Notes: a model not told the origin generated them from the sequence alone. Positions 6,989-14,345 are shown, counted from the first letter of the stretch. The stretch is 14,382 nt of DNA from Phytoactinopolyspora endophytica (GCF_004138495.1 NZ_ML142858.1:202115-216496), one strand, 5' to 3'. Program-made: numbers and translations.

Positions 6989-8548
6989 TCACGAGAACGC
7001 GTGCCGGGGCCGCCAGGTGCGGTCGAGTTGCATGCGGTACCGGATGAGCTCCTGCATAAGCTGGTTGACGAGCGGTGCGTTGGCTCCGCCGGCCGCAAGG
7101 TTGACGTACTCGTGGGGATCCTCGGCCAGGTCGTACAGCTCTATCTCGTCGCGTTCCTCGGCGTGGATGGAGTGGACGCTGAGCCGGTAGCGGTCGGTGA
7201 TCCACGAGTTGACATACAGGCCCTGTTCGACCCGATGGTCGATCAGCACACCGGGCCGGCTCGTGGTGGTCTCGCCTGTCCAGCACGGGAGCTGGTCGAT
7301 GCCTTGCATCCTCGGATCGACCTCCAGGCCCGCCGCGGAGAGGAACGTCGTGGGTAGATCGACCAGGCTCTGCAGCGCGTGACTCGTGTGCCCCGCAGGT
7401 ACGCGCCCGGGCCAGCGGACGATGCAGGGAACGCGCACGGCACCGTCGTAGTGGCTGGCACCTTTGGACCACAGCCAGTGATCTCCCATGTAGTCGCCGT
7501 GATCTGCCGTGTAGACGAGCAGAGTGTTCTCGGCGAGCCCAAGCTGGTCGAGTGAGTCGCAGATGCGGCCGAGGTGCTTGTCGAGGAGGCTCTGCATGCC
7601 GAGGTAGACCCGCCACATGTGTTCCTCGTCGTCGGTGAAGCCTGCTTCGCCCACGTTGTCGGCACTCTGACAGGCGATGCCGATCGCTGGATCGAGTTGC
7701 CAGCCCATGGTGTCGAGCCGGTTGTCGAGTGTTGCTTGATAAGCGGTGGGTTTGTCCTCCCATTCACCGGAGCGGCGCGAGGGCGCTGGGAGGTCGACGT
7801 CGTCATGCAGTTCGTGCCACGGCGCCGGGGCACGGAACGGCCGATGAGGGTCGGCAAAATTGACGGCCAGGTAGAACGGCTGTTCGGCGTGGTTTGCCGC
7901 ATGATCTTCGAGGTAGGAAATCGCTTCGTTCGCCGCCCATGTGCTGCTGTGAAATTTCTCCGGCAGTTCCCATTCGCCGACCCGTGCCGAGGGTTCCTTG
8001 TCCGGCTCGGTGCTGCTCATCGCGTGCGGCAGGAAGTACGGAGAATCCGGCGGAATGCCGTTGTCGTGTAGCCACAAGCCGTAATGCAGGCCGTAGGCGT
8101 GCGGTTCGTCGACGTGGCCGTTCGAGATGCGGGCGTGCTCGAAGCCGTACCAAGGCCCGGACCATTCGCGGTAGAAGTCCCAGTCGCGAGACTTCGGCAA
8201 CGCTTCGATACTGCCCGGGCGCAGCACGCTTCGGAGGTGGCTCTTGCCGATCAGAGCGGTGCGGTAGTTGGCCTGCTCCGCGAGAAGTCGCGGCAGCGAC
8301 AGGACGTCATTGGGAACATCGGTGCCGATACTCCAAGCGCCATGGCGACTCGGATACTGCCCGCTCAGCAACGTGGCACGGGTAGGCGTGCATATCGGGG
8401 TGGCGGTGTAAGCGCGTCGGAACGCGGTGCCTTCGTTGCACAAGCGATCCAGCACTGGTGTCCGCACGGGGATCTGCCCGAAGGCGCCGATCATGTCCGC
8501 ACGCTGCTGATCGGCGACAACAAGCACGATGTTTGGTGGGTTGGCCAC
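6989..8548 (-). CDS. Sulfatase, Cys-type (formylglycine-dependent), cytosolic
   Basis: A 519-residue type I sulfatase of the alkaline phosphatase superfamily, which hydrolyses sulfate esters with a formylglycine made from Cys. The signature is Cys53-T-P-T-Arg57 followed by ATLLSG. The Ca-site Asp13 is in VVADQQR, Lys102 and His104 are in GKSHL, His235 in DPHRPF, Asp349-His350 in TADHGDYMGDH, and Lys362 in SKGASH. The C-terminal subdomain ends in ELYDLAEDPHEYVNLA. The protein starts directly on the first beta strand with no signal peptide, so it should act in the cytoplasm on an imported substrate. The GTG start at 8548 has gaggag 5 bases upstream. It is first gene of the leftward operon, 49 bases ahead of the glycosidase. 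Maturation needs a formylglycine-generating enzyme encoded elsewhere. The substrate is unknown; a sulfated sugar is inferred from its neighbours. Confidence 0.93.
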   Translation of the reverse strand: MANPPNIVLVVADQQRADMIGAFGQIPVRTPVLDRLCNEGTAFRRAYTATPICTPTRATLLSGQYPSRHGAWSIGTDVPNDVLSLPRLLAEQANYRTALIGKSHLRSVLRPGSIEALPKSRDWDFYREWSGPWYGFEHARISNGHVDEPHAYGLHYGLWLHDNGIPPDSPYFLPHAMSSTEPDKEPSARVGEWELPEKFHSSTWAANEAISYLEDHAANHAEQPFYLAVNFADPHRPFRAPAPWHELHDDVDLPAPSRRSGEWEDKPTAYQATLDNRLDTMGWQLDPAIGIACQSADNVGEAGFTDDEEHMWRVYLGMQSLLDKHLGRICDSLDQLGLAENTLLVYTADHGDYMGDHWLWSKGASHYDGAVRVPCIVRWPGRVPAGHTSHALQSLVDLPTTFLSAAGLEVDPRMQGIDQLPCWTGETTTSRPGVLIDHRVEQGLYVNSWITDRYRLSVHSIHAEERDEIELYDLAEDPHEYVNLAAGGANAPLVNQLMQELIRYRMQLDRTWRPRHAFS

Positions 8549-8553
8549 AGGTT

Positions 8554-8559
8554 CTCCTC
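8554..8559 (-). promoter_or_regulatory. Ribosome binding site of the leftward operon's first gene
   Basis: GAGGAG on the minus strand, 5 bases before the GTG at 8548. It supports the GTG start of the sulfatase. Confidence 0.8.
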
Positions 8560-8632
8560 ACTCCTTGTGATGTTGCCGATCAGGTCTCTAGGCGCAGCCG
8601 TGACAACACCGGGTGACGTAGCCATTGCAGGT

Positions 8633-8649
8633 TAGCAGCTTGGCTGCTA
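8633..8649. promoter_or_regulatory. Palindromic operator candidate in the divergent promoter region
   Basis: A perfect inverted repeat, tagcagc-ttg-gctgcta, with 7-base arms and a 3-base spacer, in the only divergent intergenic space of the locus (8549-8730). A weak -35-like ttgcag (8625-8630) and -10-like taggtt (8648-8653) 17 bases apart would flank it in the rightward direction, placing a bound protein across the promoter. The GntR regulator at 12017 is the obvious candidate binder, although the site does not match the usual FadR-type TNGTNNNACNA core. About one such repeat per spacer length is expected by chance in a window this size, so position is the main argument. Confidence 0.4.
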
Positions 8650-8730
8650 GGTTGCTATGACTATCGACCAGCGAGATCAACAACTGTGGCGGATGAACCC
8701 GTTCTCATTGACGAGGAAGAAGGGATCAGG

Positions 8731-10053
8731 ATGGCTGGACAACGAGGAAACGCTGCGATGCTGACGCGGCGGCAAATGCTTGGTGCGACGGCGGGCGCGG
8801 CGGGACTGCTCGCGCTTCCCAGTTGCGGAAGCGACGACGGCGGTGGCGGCGGTTCCGGTGATGGCTCCCTCACGTTCCAGACGTTCGGGACGCCTGCTGA
8901 GGAGAAAGCCGTGAGTGAGGCGATCGACCGGTACACCGAACAGAATCCCGACGTCACGATCCAGCTTGATCTCGTGCCGTTCCCCCAGCACTACCAGTCG
9001 TTGGACACGCGGCTGGCGGCTGGCAAGGGACCCGACATTGTGCGCATTCAGTACCAGCAGCTTGGCCACTACAGCCAGCAAGGTGCCTTGATCGACCTAT
9101 CGCCCTATCTTTCGCAGAACCACCAAGACGAGTACCTACCGAACTTCTGGGAGGCAGTCACGCACGAGGGAGCGCCATACGCCCTTCCCGGTGACACCGG
9201 CAGCCACGCGATCTTCTACAACACGGAGCTATTCGAGAGCCTCGGCATCGTGGTGCCGGACGTGATGGACGAAGCATGGTCGTGGGACGATCTCATCGCC
9301 GCGGCGCAAACGCTCGTGAACTCCGGAGAGGTCAGCCACGCGTTCGCCATGTCGTGGCAACCCGCCGACAACGCGTATCGCTGGACCGCCTATCTCTATC
9401 AACATGGCGGGCGTCTGCTCAGTGATGACCTGGCTGGCTCAGCGGTCAACAGCCAAGAGGCGATCGAGGCGATCGCCTTCACTCAGTCCTGGTTCGATAA
9501 CGGGCTCGTGCCACCGAACACGTCGATCAAGAGCGGAACCGAGATCCAGACTCTTTTCGCCAATGGCGATATCGGCATGATGATCAACGGCGACTTCCAG
9601 ATGTCATTTCTGCAGGAGAACATGGCCAGCGAGTGGGGAGTTGCCCATCTGGTGCAAGACATCGACCAAGTCAACATCCTCGGCGGCAACGGGATGGGTG
9701 TCACGAAGGACTGCGCAGAGCCCGAGCTGGCCGCCGACTTCCTCCAGTTCCTCAACAACGACGAGAACCAGCTGAACAGAGTTCTGGGATCACAGCTGTT
9801 GCCCACGCGCACGGAGCTTTCCGGCCGTTCCGCGGATGAGCTGGGATACGAGTACCGCCCGGAGGTCAAGGACCTGTTCCTCGAGCAGCTTCCGCTTGTC
9901 TCCTCCACTGCGGTGGCGGAAACAACGTCACCGCAGTTCGGCGAGATCAATGTGGTGCTCGGAGACGAGCTAGAGGCCGCGTTCAGGTCGGGACAGCCCG
10001 CCGATGAGACCGCAGAGCGTCTCGACGGCCTGATCACCGACGTGCTCGCGTAA
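8731..10053 (+). CDS. ABC transporter sugar-binding lipoprotein (Tat-type signal)
   Basis: A 440-residue family 1 (MalE/UgpB-like) extracellular solute-binding protein. The N-terminus has a twin-arginine stretch LTRRQMLG (11-18), a hydrophobic Ala/Gly/Leu segment and a lipobox LPSC with Cys32 as the lipidated residue, then a Gly/Ser/Asp linker; it should be anchored on the outer face of the membrane. The mature part begins LTFQTFGTPAEEKAV and includes GKGPDIVRIQYQQLG and GMMINGDFQMSF, typical of carbohydrate binders. ATG 8731 is preceded by aaggga about 5 bases upstream. An upstream in-frame GTG at 8686 would put 15 acidic residues before the signal and is unlikely; ATG 8758 is also possible. 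It leads the rightward operon and lies 96 bases before the first permease. The ligand is probably a sulfated glycoside or oligosaccharide, inferred from context only. Confidence 0.92.
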   Translation: MAGQRGNAAMLTRRQMLGATAGAAGLLALPSCGSDDGGGGGSGDGSLTFQTFGTPAEEKAVSEAIDRYTEQNPDVTIQLDLVPFPQHYQSLDTRLAAGKGPDIVRIQYQQLGHYSQQGALIDLSPYLSQNHQDEYLPNFWEAVTHEGAPYALPGDTGSHAIFYNTELFESLGIVVPDVMDEAWSWDDLIAAAQTLVNSGEVSHAFAMSWQPADNAYRWTAYLYQHGGRLLSDDLAGSAVNSQEAIEAIAFTQSWFDNGLVPPNTSIKSGTEIQTLFANGDIGMMINGDFQMSFLQENMASEWGVAHLVQDIDQVNILGGNGMGVTKDCAEPELAADFLQFLNNDENQLNRVLGSQLLPTRTELSGRSADELGYEYRPEVKDLFLEQLPLVSSTAVAETTSPQFGEINVVLGDELEAAFRSGQPADETAERLDGLITDVLA

Positions 10054-10149
10054 CGGCGCTAACGGAGCTGATCGCTGACCGTCCGTTCGGCCAAGGCACG
10101 TCATGCGCCGGTCGGCAACGCCTGCGAAGAGAGGAGCCAGGCACCAGCC

Positions 10150-11085
10150 ATGATGACAGACACAACGAACGTCAAGACACCAGAACGTGCGGTCCGTGTG
10201 CGCGCGTCAGGCGGCGCCAAACGACGGCGAAACATTGCGCCTTACATCTTCATCGCCCCTAATCTGATCGTCTTCACGGCGTTCATCTTCATTCCGATTC
10301 TCGGCTCCTTCTACGTCAGCCTCAACGAGTGGAGCGTGATCGGGGCACGGACGTTCGTTGGGCTCGACAACTACAAGTCGCTGTTGACCGACGACATCTT
10401 CTGGGAGGCCTCCCGCAACACGGGCATCTATGCGCTGGGGACGGTTCCCACCACGATGGGGTTCGGCCTCCTCGTCGCGCTTGGGCTCAACCGGGCGATG
10501 CCCGGACGGACGTTGTTGCGAGCGATCTATTTCGTGCCCGTCAGCATCTCGCTCGTCGCGGTCGGCCTGATTTCGCTGTGGATCCTCAGCGACGATTACG
10601 GCGCTGTCAACAACCTCTTGCAAAGCCTCGGGTTGCCGACCGTGCAGTGGTTGTCATCGACCACCTGGGCGATGCCGTCCCTGATAGCGGTGACCATTTG
10701 GATCCGGCTGGGCTTCAACATGGTCATTTACCTTGCAGCGCTACAGGGCATCCCGGATGAGCTGGCTCAAGCAGCAAAGGTCGACGGTGCATCCGGATGG
10801 CAGCTGTTCCGATACGTCACGTGGCCAATGCTCGCGCCGACATCGTTCCTGCTCGTGGTGCTGAATGTCATTTTCTCCCTCCACGTGTTCGACCTGATCT
10901 TTGTCATGACCGACGGCGGCCCGGGATTCTCCACCACGGTGCTTGTGCAGTACATCTATCGAGAAGCCTTCCAGTCGGGAGATATGGGAAGCGCCAGTGC
11001 TGTCGGCGTGGTGCTCTACGTCGTTCTCATGGCTTTCACGCTGTTCTACTGGCGGATCTCGAAGCAATCACAGAAGGCAAGTTGA
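10150..11085 (+). CDS. ABC transporter permease, sugar type (MalF/UgpA-like)
   Basis: A 311-residue inner-membrane permease of a carbohydrate uptake ABC system. A basic cytosolic N-terminus (to about 30) is followed by six predicted membrane segments, the first at about 32-57 (YIFIAPNLIVF onward). The cytoplasmic EAA loop that docks on the ATPase is at about 199-229: QGIPDELAQAAKVDGASG then a WPML segment. VMTDGGPGFSTTVL near the C-terminus is characteristic of this subunit. ATG 10150 is followed at once by a second ATG; agaggag lies 13 bases upstream, rather far, so either start may be used. The 9-base gap to the next permease shows co-transcription and the two proteins should pair as a heterodimer. 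Confidence 0.93.
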   Translation: MMTDTTNVKTPERAVRVRASGGAKRRRNIAPYIFIAPNLIVFTAFIFIPILGSFYVSLNEWSVIGARTFVGLDNYKSLLTDDIFWEASRNTGIYALGTVPTTMGFGLLVALGLNRAMPGRTLLRAIYFVPVSISLVAVGLISLWILSDDYGAVNNLLQSLGLPTVQWLSSTTWAMPSLIAVTIWIRLGFNMVIYLAALQGIPDELAQAAKVDGASGWQLFRYVTWPMLAPTSFLLVVLNVIFSLHVFDLIFVMTDGGPGFSTTVLVQYIYREAFQSGDMGSASAVGVVLYVVLMAFTLFYWRISKQSQKAS

Positions 11086-11094
11086 GGAGCGCAC

Positions 11095-11979
11095 ATGACT
11101 CTGGCACGAGGAGATGTTGCGAACGCGGCGTCCGCGCGGCAACGCAAAGTCACTCGCTCCCGCATTCCGCGTGGCAAGAATCTGATCATCTGGATAGCGT
11201 TAGTCTGCGGCGCCGCCGTCATGGTGTTCCCGCTATACTGGATGTTCGCGACCGCTGTGGGCCCAAGCTCGGAGCTGTTCGACGGCGACTTCAACCTCTT
11301 TCCCTCATCGATCGTCTGGTCGAACTTCGGCGATGCGTGGGGGCTGCTTCCGTGGGGCACGTACTACGTGAACTCAATGATCATCGCCGTCGTTGGAGTC
11401 ATCTTCACAGTATTCGTCAACCTGCTTTCGGGCTACGCATTCGCGAAGTTCAGGTTCTTCGGTCGCGACGTGATATTCATCCTCATGATCAGCACTCTCA
11501 TGGTGCCAATCCAGGTCATTCAGGTTCCGGCATTCATGGTGGTGTCGGAGCTGGGCATGGTGAACAGCATTTGGGGGGTAATACTGCCGCGCGGCGCGGA
11601 AGCTTTCGGCATTTTCTTGGTGCGCCAATTTATGGTCTCTATACCAGATGAGCTTATGGCGAGCGCTCGCTTGGACGGAGCCGGAGAGTTCCGCATCTTC
11701 TGGTCGATCGTTCTGCCCCTTTGCAAGCCCGTCATCGGAGTCCTCGTCATCTTCACCTTCATGTGGCGGTGGAATGACTTCGCGTGGCCTTTGGTCGTGC
11801 TGCAGGAGCAGTCCTCGTTCACCGTTCCGCTGGGGCTGAACCTCGCCAAGGGGATGTACTACACGGACTGGACGGCTTTGATGAGCATGACGCTGCTGTC
11901 CATCATCCCCATGCTCATCGTGTTCGTGATCTTCCAGAGGGCGTTCGTCCAGGGCATCGCCAGCACAGGAATGAAATGA
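11095..11979 (+). CDS. ABC transporter permease, sugar type (MalG/UgpE-like)
   Basis: A 294-residue permease, the partner of the gene before it. A basic N-terminus (12-28) precedes six predicted membrane segments, the first at about 30-52. The EAA loop is at 182-211 (SIPDELMASARLDGAGEFR, then IVLPLCKP). The C-terminus has the LVVLQEQSSFTVPLGL region seen in MalG-type subunits and ends in QGIASTGMK. The start at ATG 11095 has a gaggag site that overlaps the stop codon of the first permease, 5 bases upstream, indicating coupling. No ATP-binding subunit follows; the system probably borrows a shared MsmX/UgpC-like ATPase encoded elsewhere. Confidence 0.93.
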   Translation: MTLARGDVANAASARQRKVTRSRIPRGKNLIIWIALVCGAAVMVFPLYWMFATAVGPSSELFDGDFNLFPSSIVWSNFGDAWGLLPWGTYYVNSMIIAVVGVIFTVFVNLLSGYAFAKFRFFGRDVIFILMISTLMVPIQVIQVPAFMVVSELGMVNSIWGVILPRGAEAFGIFLVRQFMVSIPDELMASARLDGAGEFRIFWSIVLPLCKPVIGVLVIFTFMWRWNDFAWPLVVLQEQSSFTVPLGLNLAKGMYYTDWTALMSMTLLSIIPMLIVFVIFQRAFVQGIASTGMK

Positions 11980-12016
11980 TGGCGAGATGCCGAAACTGAG
12001 GGGACGGTGGTAAGCG

Positions 12017-12715
12017 ATGCGCGTGGTCAGGACCACACTGGCCGAGCAGGTGGCGTCCGAACTGGTCGAGCGGATCGAACGCATGGCGTTGCGGCCGGGT
12101 GACCCGATCCCGCCCGAGTCCCAGCTTGCAGAGGATTTCGGAGTGAACAGGCTCGTCGTCCGGGAGGCCATCAGGATGTTGGCGGCGCGCGAGATCCTCG
12201 TCTCCAGCCAAGGGCGCCAAGCCCGTGTCAGTACACCGTCGGCTCGCGTCCTGGCTCAGATGCTCGACTTCCGGGTCCGGCAGGAGTCGCTCTCACTCGA
12301 GGATGTCATTCAAACACGACGCCTGGTCGAGTGCGAGGTCGCCCGCCTGGCTGCCCGACGCGTGCGCTCCGGTGAGGCCGGTGTGACCGAGACCGCGGCA
12401 TTGCTCGAGGCGATGAGCGGCGCAGTGGATGATCGAGACAAGTTCGTCGACCTCGACGTCAAATTCCATGCGGCGATCAGCGAAGCAGCCGGAGCTGAGC
12501 TGTTGCGGCTCATACTGACGTCGTTCGAGACGATCCTGCTGCGGGCGCGACGATCGACCTACGACGCCCGAGCGGCCCGCGGCGAAGGACACGAGGTGAC
12601 GCTGCGGGCCCATAGATCGATTCTGGCCGCGATCGAAGCGGGGGATGAGCAGGGCGCTGCGGCCGCCATGGAGGAGCACCTCCAGGAAACGAAGCGGGAC
12701 ATACCCCCGCAGTGA
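12017..12715 (+). CDS. GntR family regulator, FadR subfamily (FCD domain)
   Basis: A 232-residue regulator. The N-terminal GntR winged helix-turn-helix is at about 7-73 (LRPGDPIPPESQLAEDFGVNRLVVREAIRML is typical). The C-terminal all-helical FCD ligand domain spans about 96-224. Asp147, His151, His199 and His221 fall where FCD metal-binding residues are expected, so a carboxylate ligand such as a sugar acid, held through a metal, is plausible. It sits 37 bases after the second permease and overlaps or abuts the second sulfatase, so it is embedded in the operon it most likely controls. A 6-base-arm palindrome covers its first codons. Whether it represses both divergent operons is inferred, not shown. 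No strong ribosome binding site is adjacent to ATG 12017; gagggg lies further upstream. Confidence 0.92.
   Translation: MRVVRTTLAEQVASELVERIERMALRPGDPIPPESQLAEDFGVNRLVVREAIRMLAAREILVSSQGRQARVSTPSARVLAQMLDFRVRQESLSLEDVIQTRRLVECEVARLAARRVRSGEAGVTETAALLEAMSGAVDDRDKFVDLDVKFHAAISEAAGAELLRLILTSFETILLRARRSTYDARAARGEGHEVTLRAHRSILAAIEAGDEQGAAAAMEEHLQETKRDIPPQ
12023..12036. promoter_or_regulatory. Palindrome at the start of the GntR gene
   Basis: A perfect inverted repeat, gtggtc-ag-gaccac, in codons 3 to 7 of the GntR gene. It contains TGGT and ACCA half-sites like those of FadR-type GntR operators, but 4 bases apart rather than the usual 2 or 3. It could be an autoregulatory site. Repeats of this size occur by chance a few times in 14 kb, and the coding constraint also weakens the case. 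Confidence 0.22.
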
Positions 12716-12732
12716 AATCGGCACCGACCGCT

Positions 12733-12739
12733 GGAGGAG
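12733..12739 (+). promoter_or_regulatory. Strong ribosome binding site deciding a TTG start
   Basis: GGAGGAG, a near-perfect match to the 16S rRNA tail, sits 5 bases before the in-frame TTG at 12745. The alternative GTG at 12712, which overlaps the GntR stop as GTGA, has no comparable site. This argues for TTG as the main start of the second sulfatase. Confidence 0.7.
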
Positions 12740-12744
12740 CGACA

Positions 12745-14193
12745 TTGCCCGATGCTGGCACGACACGACCGAACGTCATCGTCGTTTTCACGGATCAGCA
12801 ACGCTGGGACAGCACAGGGGTCCACGGGAACACGCACGACCTTACTCCGAACTTCGACCGCATGGCCCGATCCGGGACACACGCGATGCAGGCCTTCACT
12901 CCGCAGCCGGTATGCGGGCCCGCACGAGCGGCGATCCAGACCGGGCAGTACCCGACGGCGACCGGTTGCTTTCGCAATGGCATTCCGCTGCCTCAAGGCT
13001 GCCGTACCCTCGCCGACTACTTCGGGGACGCCGGCTATGACACCGGCTACCTCGGCAAGTGGCACCTGGCCGATACGGAACCTGTACCGAGCGATCAGCG
13101 CGGAGGCTACCGATCCTGGCTAGGCGCGAACGTCATGGAGTTCACCTCTGACGCCTACCGTGTGCTGGCCTTCGACGAAGATGATGTCCCCGTCATGCTG
13201 CCCGGATACCGATCCGACGCGCTGTTCGACGCCGCGATTCGATTTGTGGCCGACCACGCGGTCCCTCCTGGCAGCGGGCAGCACCGGTCCCGCCCCTTCT
13301 ATCTCTTCTGTTCGCTGGTCGAACCGCACCACCAGAACGAAACGGACTCCTACCCGGCGCCGGTGGGTTACGAGGAACGCTACCGGGATGCGTCACCCCC
13401 GCCCGACCTTGCGACGCTGGCAGGTGACGGCTCGACGGTGCACCGGCACATCGGCGGCTACTACGGCCAGATCCGGCGGGTCGACGAGGGGCTCGGGCGT
13501 CTGTTCGACGCATTGCGGAGCATGGATCTGCTCGACAATACGATCGTCGCCTTTACATCTGACCACGGGTGCCACTTCAAAACCCGCAACAGTGAGTACA
13601 AGCGCTCATGCCACGACGGCTCGACCCGGGTGCCGATGGCGCTGTCCGGCCCGGGATTCGACGGCGGGAACCAGATCGACCGCCCCGTCAGCACCATCGA
13701 CCTACCTCCGACACTGCTGGCCGCTGCCGGACTGGACGTGCCCGCCGAGATGCACGGACGATCCATGCTGCCCTTGATCACCGATCCCGGTGGCAGCGCG
13801 GCGGCCGACTGGCCGGAGGAAGTCTTCATCCAGATCAGCGAGTCCCAGGTCGGCCGCGCGATCCGCACCTCACGGTGGAAGTATTGCGTGACGGCGCCTG
13901 ATGTCGACCCGTGGGCGGCGGCGTCGAGCGACCACTACCTGGAGACCGAGCTCTACGACCTCCAACATGATCCATACGAGCTGGACAACCTCGTCGGCCT
14001 TCCGTCGCACCGAGAGATCGCCGACGAATTGCGCGGCCGCATGCTCCGGCGCATGGTCGTGGTGGGAGAGAAAGAACCAGTCATCGCGCAACCAGCGGCT
14101 ACCGTACCGGCTGGACAACGCCGGGTGGACGCGAGCGTGCACTCAGCTACCTGGACCCCAGGCAGGTTCGGACACCAGCTGCACAACGACTAG
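12745..14193 (+). CDS. Second sulfatase, Cys-type (formylglycine-dependent), cytosolic
   Basis: A 482-residue type I sulfatase. The formylglycine signature is Cys57-G-P-A-Arg61 followed by AAIQTGQYP. Asp17 lies in VVFTDQQR, Lys105 and His107 in GKWHL, a double His at 195-196 in VEPHHQN, Asp273-His274 in TSDHGCHF, and Lys286 in EYKRSCHDG. The end has the usual ELYDLQHDPYELDNL block and a 45-residue tail. No signal peptide, so cytosolic like the first sulfatase. It resembles that enzyme only in the core motifs; the middle regions differ, so the two probably remove sulfate from different positions or sugars. The start was set at TTG 12745 because of its GGAGGAG site; GTG 12712, overlapping the GntR stop, is the alternative and would add 11 residues. 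It closes the rightward operon, which ties the transporter and regulator to sulfate-ester catabolism. Confidence 0.9.
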   Translation: MPDAGTTRPNVIVVFTDQQRWDSTGVHGNTHDLTPNFDRMARSGTHAMQAFTPQPVCGPARAAIQTGQYPTATGCFRNGIPLPQGCRTLADYFGDAGYDTGYLGKWHLADTEPVPSDQRGGYRSWLGANVMEFTSDAYRVLAFDEDDVPVMLPGYRSDALFDAAIRFVADHAVPPGSGQHRSRPFYLFCSLVEPHHQNETDSYPAPVGYEERYRDASPPPDLATLAGDGSTVHRHIGGYYGQIRRVDEGLGRLFDALRSMDLLDNTIVAFTSDHGCHFKTRNSEYKRSCHDGSTRVPMALSGPGFDGGNQIDRPVSTIDLPPTLLAAAGLDVPAEMHGRSMLPLITDPGGSAAADWPEEVFIQISESQVGRAIRTSRWKYCVTAPDVDPWAAASSDHYLETELYDLQHDPYELDNLVGLPSHREIADELRGRMLRRMVVVGEKEPVIAQPAATVPAGQRRVDASVHSATWTPGRFGHQLHND

Positions 14194-14345
14194 GTCGCGG
14201 GCGCCGTACAGTCCACGAGGATAACGTGGCCGGAATGCCGCGGCCGCGTGGTCGCGCTCGGGTTGGCGGCGGCGACACCACCGAGGGGCACGCCTGCAAC
14301 CGTTGCCGCGATACCGCCCAGGACCGAACGTCGAGACACCGTCAT
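14190..14345 (-). pseudogene. Truncated start of a Tat-exported protein (51 codons)
   Basis: A 51-codon reading frame with a good ribosome binding site (aaggtgag, 5 bases before ATG 14345). Its product begins MTVSRRSVLGG, a twin-arginine motif, then a hydrophobic Ala/Val/Gly stretch and a likely AAA-N cleavage site near residue 28, followed by a mature-like HSGHVILVD. It then ends abruptly with CTAPAT and a stop that overlaps the convergent sulfatase stop. A signal peptide with almost no mature protein suggests that the body of an exported enzyme was lost, with the break near 14208. HVILVD resembles the first strand of alkaline phosphatase-superfamily enzymes, but that is from memory and weak. 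A genuine small secreted peptide is the alternative. No T-rich terminator is visible in this convergent junction. Confidence 0.5.

Noticed and set aside
6940..7098. 53-residue N-terminal extension of the glycosidase
   Set aside because: It overlaps the sulfatase end out of frame, has no family character, and GTG 6939 has a strong ribosome binding site.
1958..8548. Sulfo-Entner-Doudoroff (sulfoquinovose) pathway
   Set aside because: The SDR, dehydratase and aldolase families fit, but there is no GH31 sulfoquinovosidase and no sulfolactaldehyde dehydrogenase, and two sulfate-ester sulfatases point to sulfate esters rather than sulfonates.
14213..14229. Terminator hairpin ccacg/cgtgg after the second sulfatase
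   Set aside because: Five-base stem with no T-run, lying in the coding part of the truncated Tat reading frame.
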